From positions 1 through 5,619 of the forward strand of contig JBBIOI010000169.1 of NCBI GenBank assembly GCA_037443425.1: DNA of 5,619 nt, read 5' to 3'. Made by a program: the position numbers and the translations under genes. The DNA is from JBBIOI01 sp037443425. GTDB lineage: Bacteria; Desulfobacterota; BSN033; UBA1163. The notes under the pieces are model-generated. The model saw only the letters and a program-made list of their open reading frames with translations. It did not search any database and had not been told where the DNA came from. Below, piece by piece: positions 4,831 to 5,619 of the stretch (its first letter is position 1; every line of letters starts with the position of its first letter).

Positions 4831-5619
4831 ATGTCAAAAAAGAATATCGAAAAAACGGTTTTGCTCGTGTTAATCTTCGCTTTATTCTTATTTAGTGGTT
4901 CGGAGGCCCTTTATGCGCAACCGAAGATAAGCGCAGAATTGAAGGCAATCCCTGAGATTTATTCTGGTAGGTGTCCTGTCACAATCAAATTTCACGGGAA
5001 GATTACTGTGACGAATATTGGAAGACCCCCTCTGAGAGTCCAGTATAAGTTCATAAGAAGTGACGGTGCCTTTGCGCCGGTGAACACCATCAATTTTGAA
5101 AGAGATGGCTCAAAAGCCGTCAATACAACATGGACCCTCGGCGGTCCAGGCCTTCCCACCTATGAGGGATGGCAGGCTATAAAGGTGGTGTATCCCCAGG
5201 ATGTGGAATCAAATAAGGCCAATTTCAGGATTGAGTGCAAAGCCGAGGCAGCAAGAGAGCCCGTTAGGGAGGATTGTGTCCCTTTTAATCCTGAAACGGC
5301 TGAGGTCAAACAGATTGGCGAAAGGTGGAAGATCGTAGACGGAAGTCACTGGGTATTTGACTTCGGTGATAAGAAGAATGAAGCAGAACGTTCTCTTAGC
5401 ATTATCAAGCATTATCGCGTGAATCAATCCTGTTTCGTTGGAAGACCACATCCATCATTTTCGTACCTCCTTGTTTCAGGTGCTCCTCCTGTCGGACCTT
5501 TTTCTGGCGAGGATTGTGTTTCATTTAACCCTGAGACAATCGAGGTCAAGAATGTAGGCGGAAGGTGGAAGATTGTTGATGGCTCTCACTGGCTCTTCGA
5601 CTTTGGTGCTAAGGAATCT
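4831..5619 (+). CDS. Secreted Ig-like protein with 80-residue tandem repeats (3' partial)
   Basis: The frame is open from ATG 4831 to the last base, giving 263 residues without a stop. Residues 1-29 are a signal peptide (KK...EK, Leu/Ile/Phe core, cleavage after LYA). Residues ~32-137 form a beta-sandwich-like domain: HGKITVTNIG, QYKFIRSDGAFAPV, TTWTLGG, GWQAIKVVYP, ANFRIEC; C48 and C136 bracket it and may form a disulfide. The second unit type starts at residue 147: EDCVPFNPETAEVK, RWKIVDGSHWVFDFG, then IIKHYRVNQSCFVGRPHPS and SYLLVSG (to ~216). It restarts at 227, exactly 80 residues later, with 28 of 37 residues identical before the window ends. I recall both units as common partners in secreted proteins of environmental bacteria, without an assigned function. 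Conserved Cys, Trp, His and Asp in the repeat could suggest ligand binding, but no known catalytic motif is present. More repeats may follow beyond the edge. Confidence 0.85.
   Translation, partial: MSKKNIEKTVLLVLIFALFLFSGSEALYAQPKISAELKAIPEIYSGRCPVTIKFHGKITVTNIGRPPLRVQYKFIRSDGAFAPVNTINFERDGSKAVNTTWTLGGPGLPTYEGWQAIKVVYPQDVESNKANFRIECKAEAAREPVREDCVPFNPETAEVKQIGERWKIVDGSHWVFDFGDKKNEAERSLSIIKHYRVNQSCFVGRPHPSFSYLLVSGAPPVGPFSGEDCVSFNPETIEVKNVGGRWKIVDGSHWLFDFGAKES

Noticed and set aside
5209..5451. Minus-strand reading frame of 80 residues
   Set aside because: It is antisense to the repeat-protein gene, whose two 80-residue units are clearly conserved at the protein level in the + frame.

Overview
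The window looks like an accessory envelope or surface-protein region of an uncultivated Gram-negative (diderm) bacterium. The base composition is AT-leaning. The first gene is the end of a CsgG-family outer-membrane protein. All five genes that follow begin with a signal peptide, so nearly everything coded here leaves the cytoplasm. Two families of short dispersed palindromic repeats are also present, of the kind common in Desulfobacterota, Nitrospirota and candidate-phylum genomes. The lineage is an inference from style; no marker gene is present.

Layout, all genes on the + strand. (1) 1-486: C-terminal end of a CsgG-like protein with an added bacterial SH3 domain. (2) 529-1398: secreted protein with two copies of a short beta-rich repeat followed by a long proline-rich tail. 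(3) 1406-2182: secreted protein made of two homologous Ig-like repeats, each with a conserved Cys pair. (4) 2183-2480: a decayed GIY-YIG endonuclease fragment that runs into a cluster of palindromic repeats. (5) 2502-3170: secreted protein of unknown function. (6) 3179-4129: exported NHL-type beta-propeller starting with GTG, 8 nt after the previous gene. (7) 4130-4830: no intact gene. It holds a second family of palindromic repeats, a 9-bp inverted repeat, the remains of a DUF4412/LolA-like gene broken by an 8-bp tandem duplication, and an AT-rich leader. (8) 4831-5619: secreted protein with an N-terminal Ig-like domain and the start of an array of 80-residue repeats, cut by the window end.

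The genes at 529 and 1406 are close enough to be one transcript, possibly with the CsgG gene. Those at 2502 and 3179 form a second pair. A plausible reading, which is inference, is that the CsgG-like protein is an outer-membrane component and the neighbouring repeat-rich proteins are exported or surface partners. No catalytic domain is seen in any intact gene, so these look structural or binding rather than enzymatic. No rRNA, tRNA, CRISPR array, complete insertion sequence or convincing riboswitch was seen. The clearest unusual points are the tandem-repeat proteins of unnamed families, the 8-bp duplication that explains the frameshift, and the GIY-YIG remnant fused to repeat DNA.
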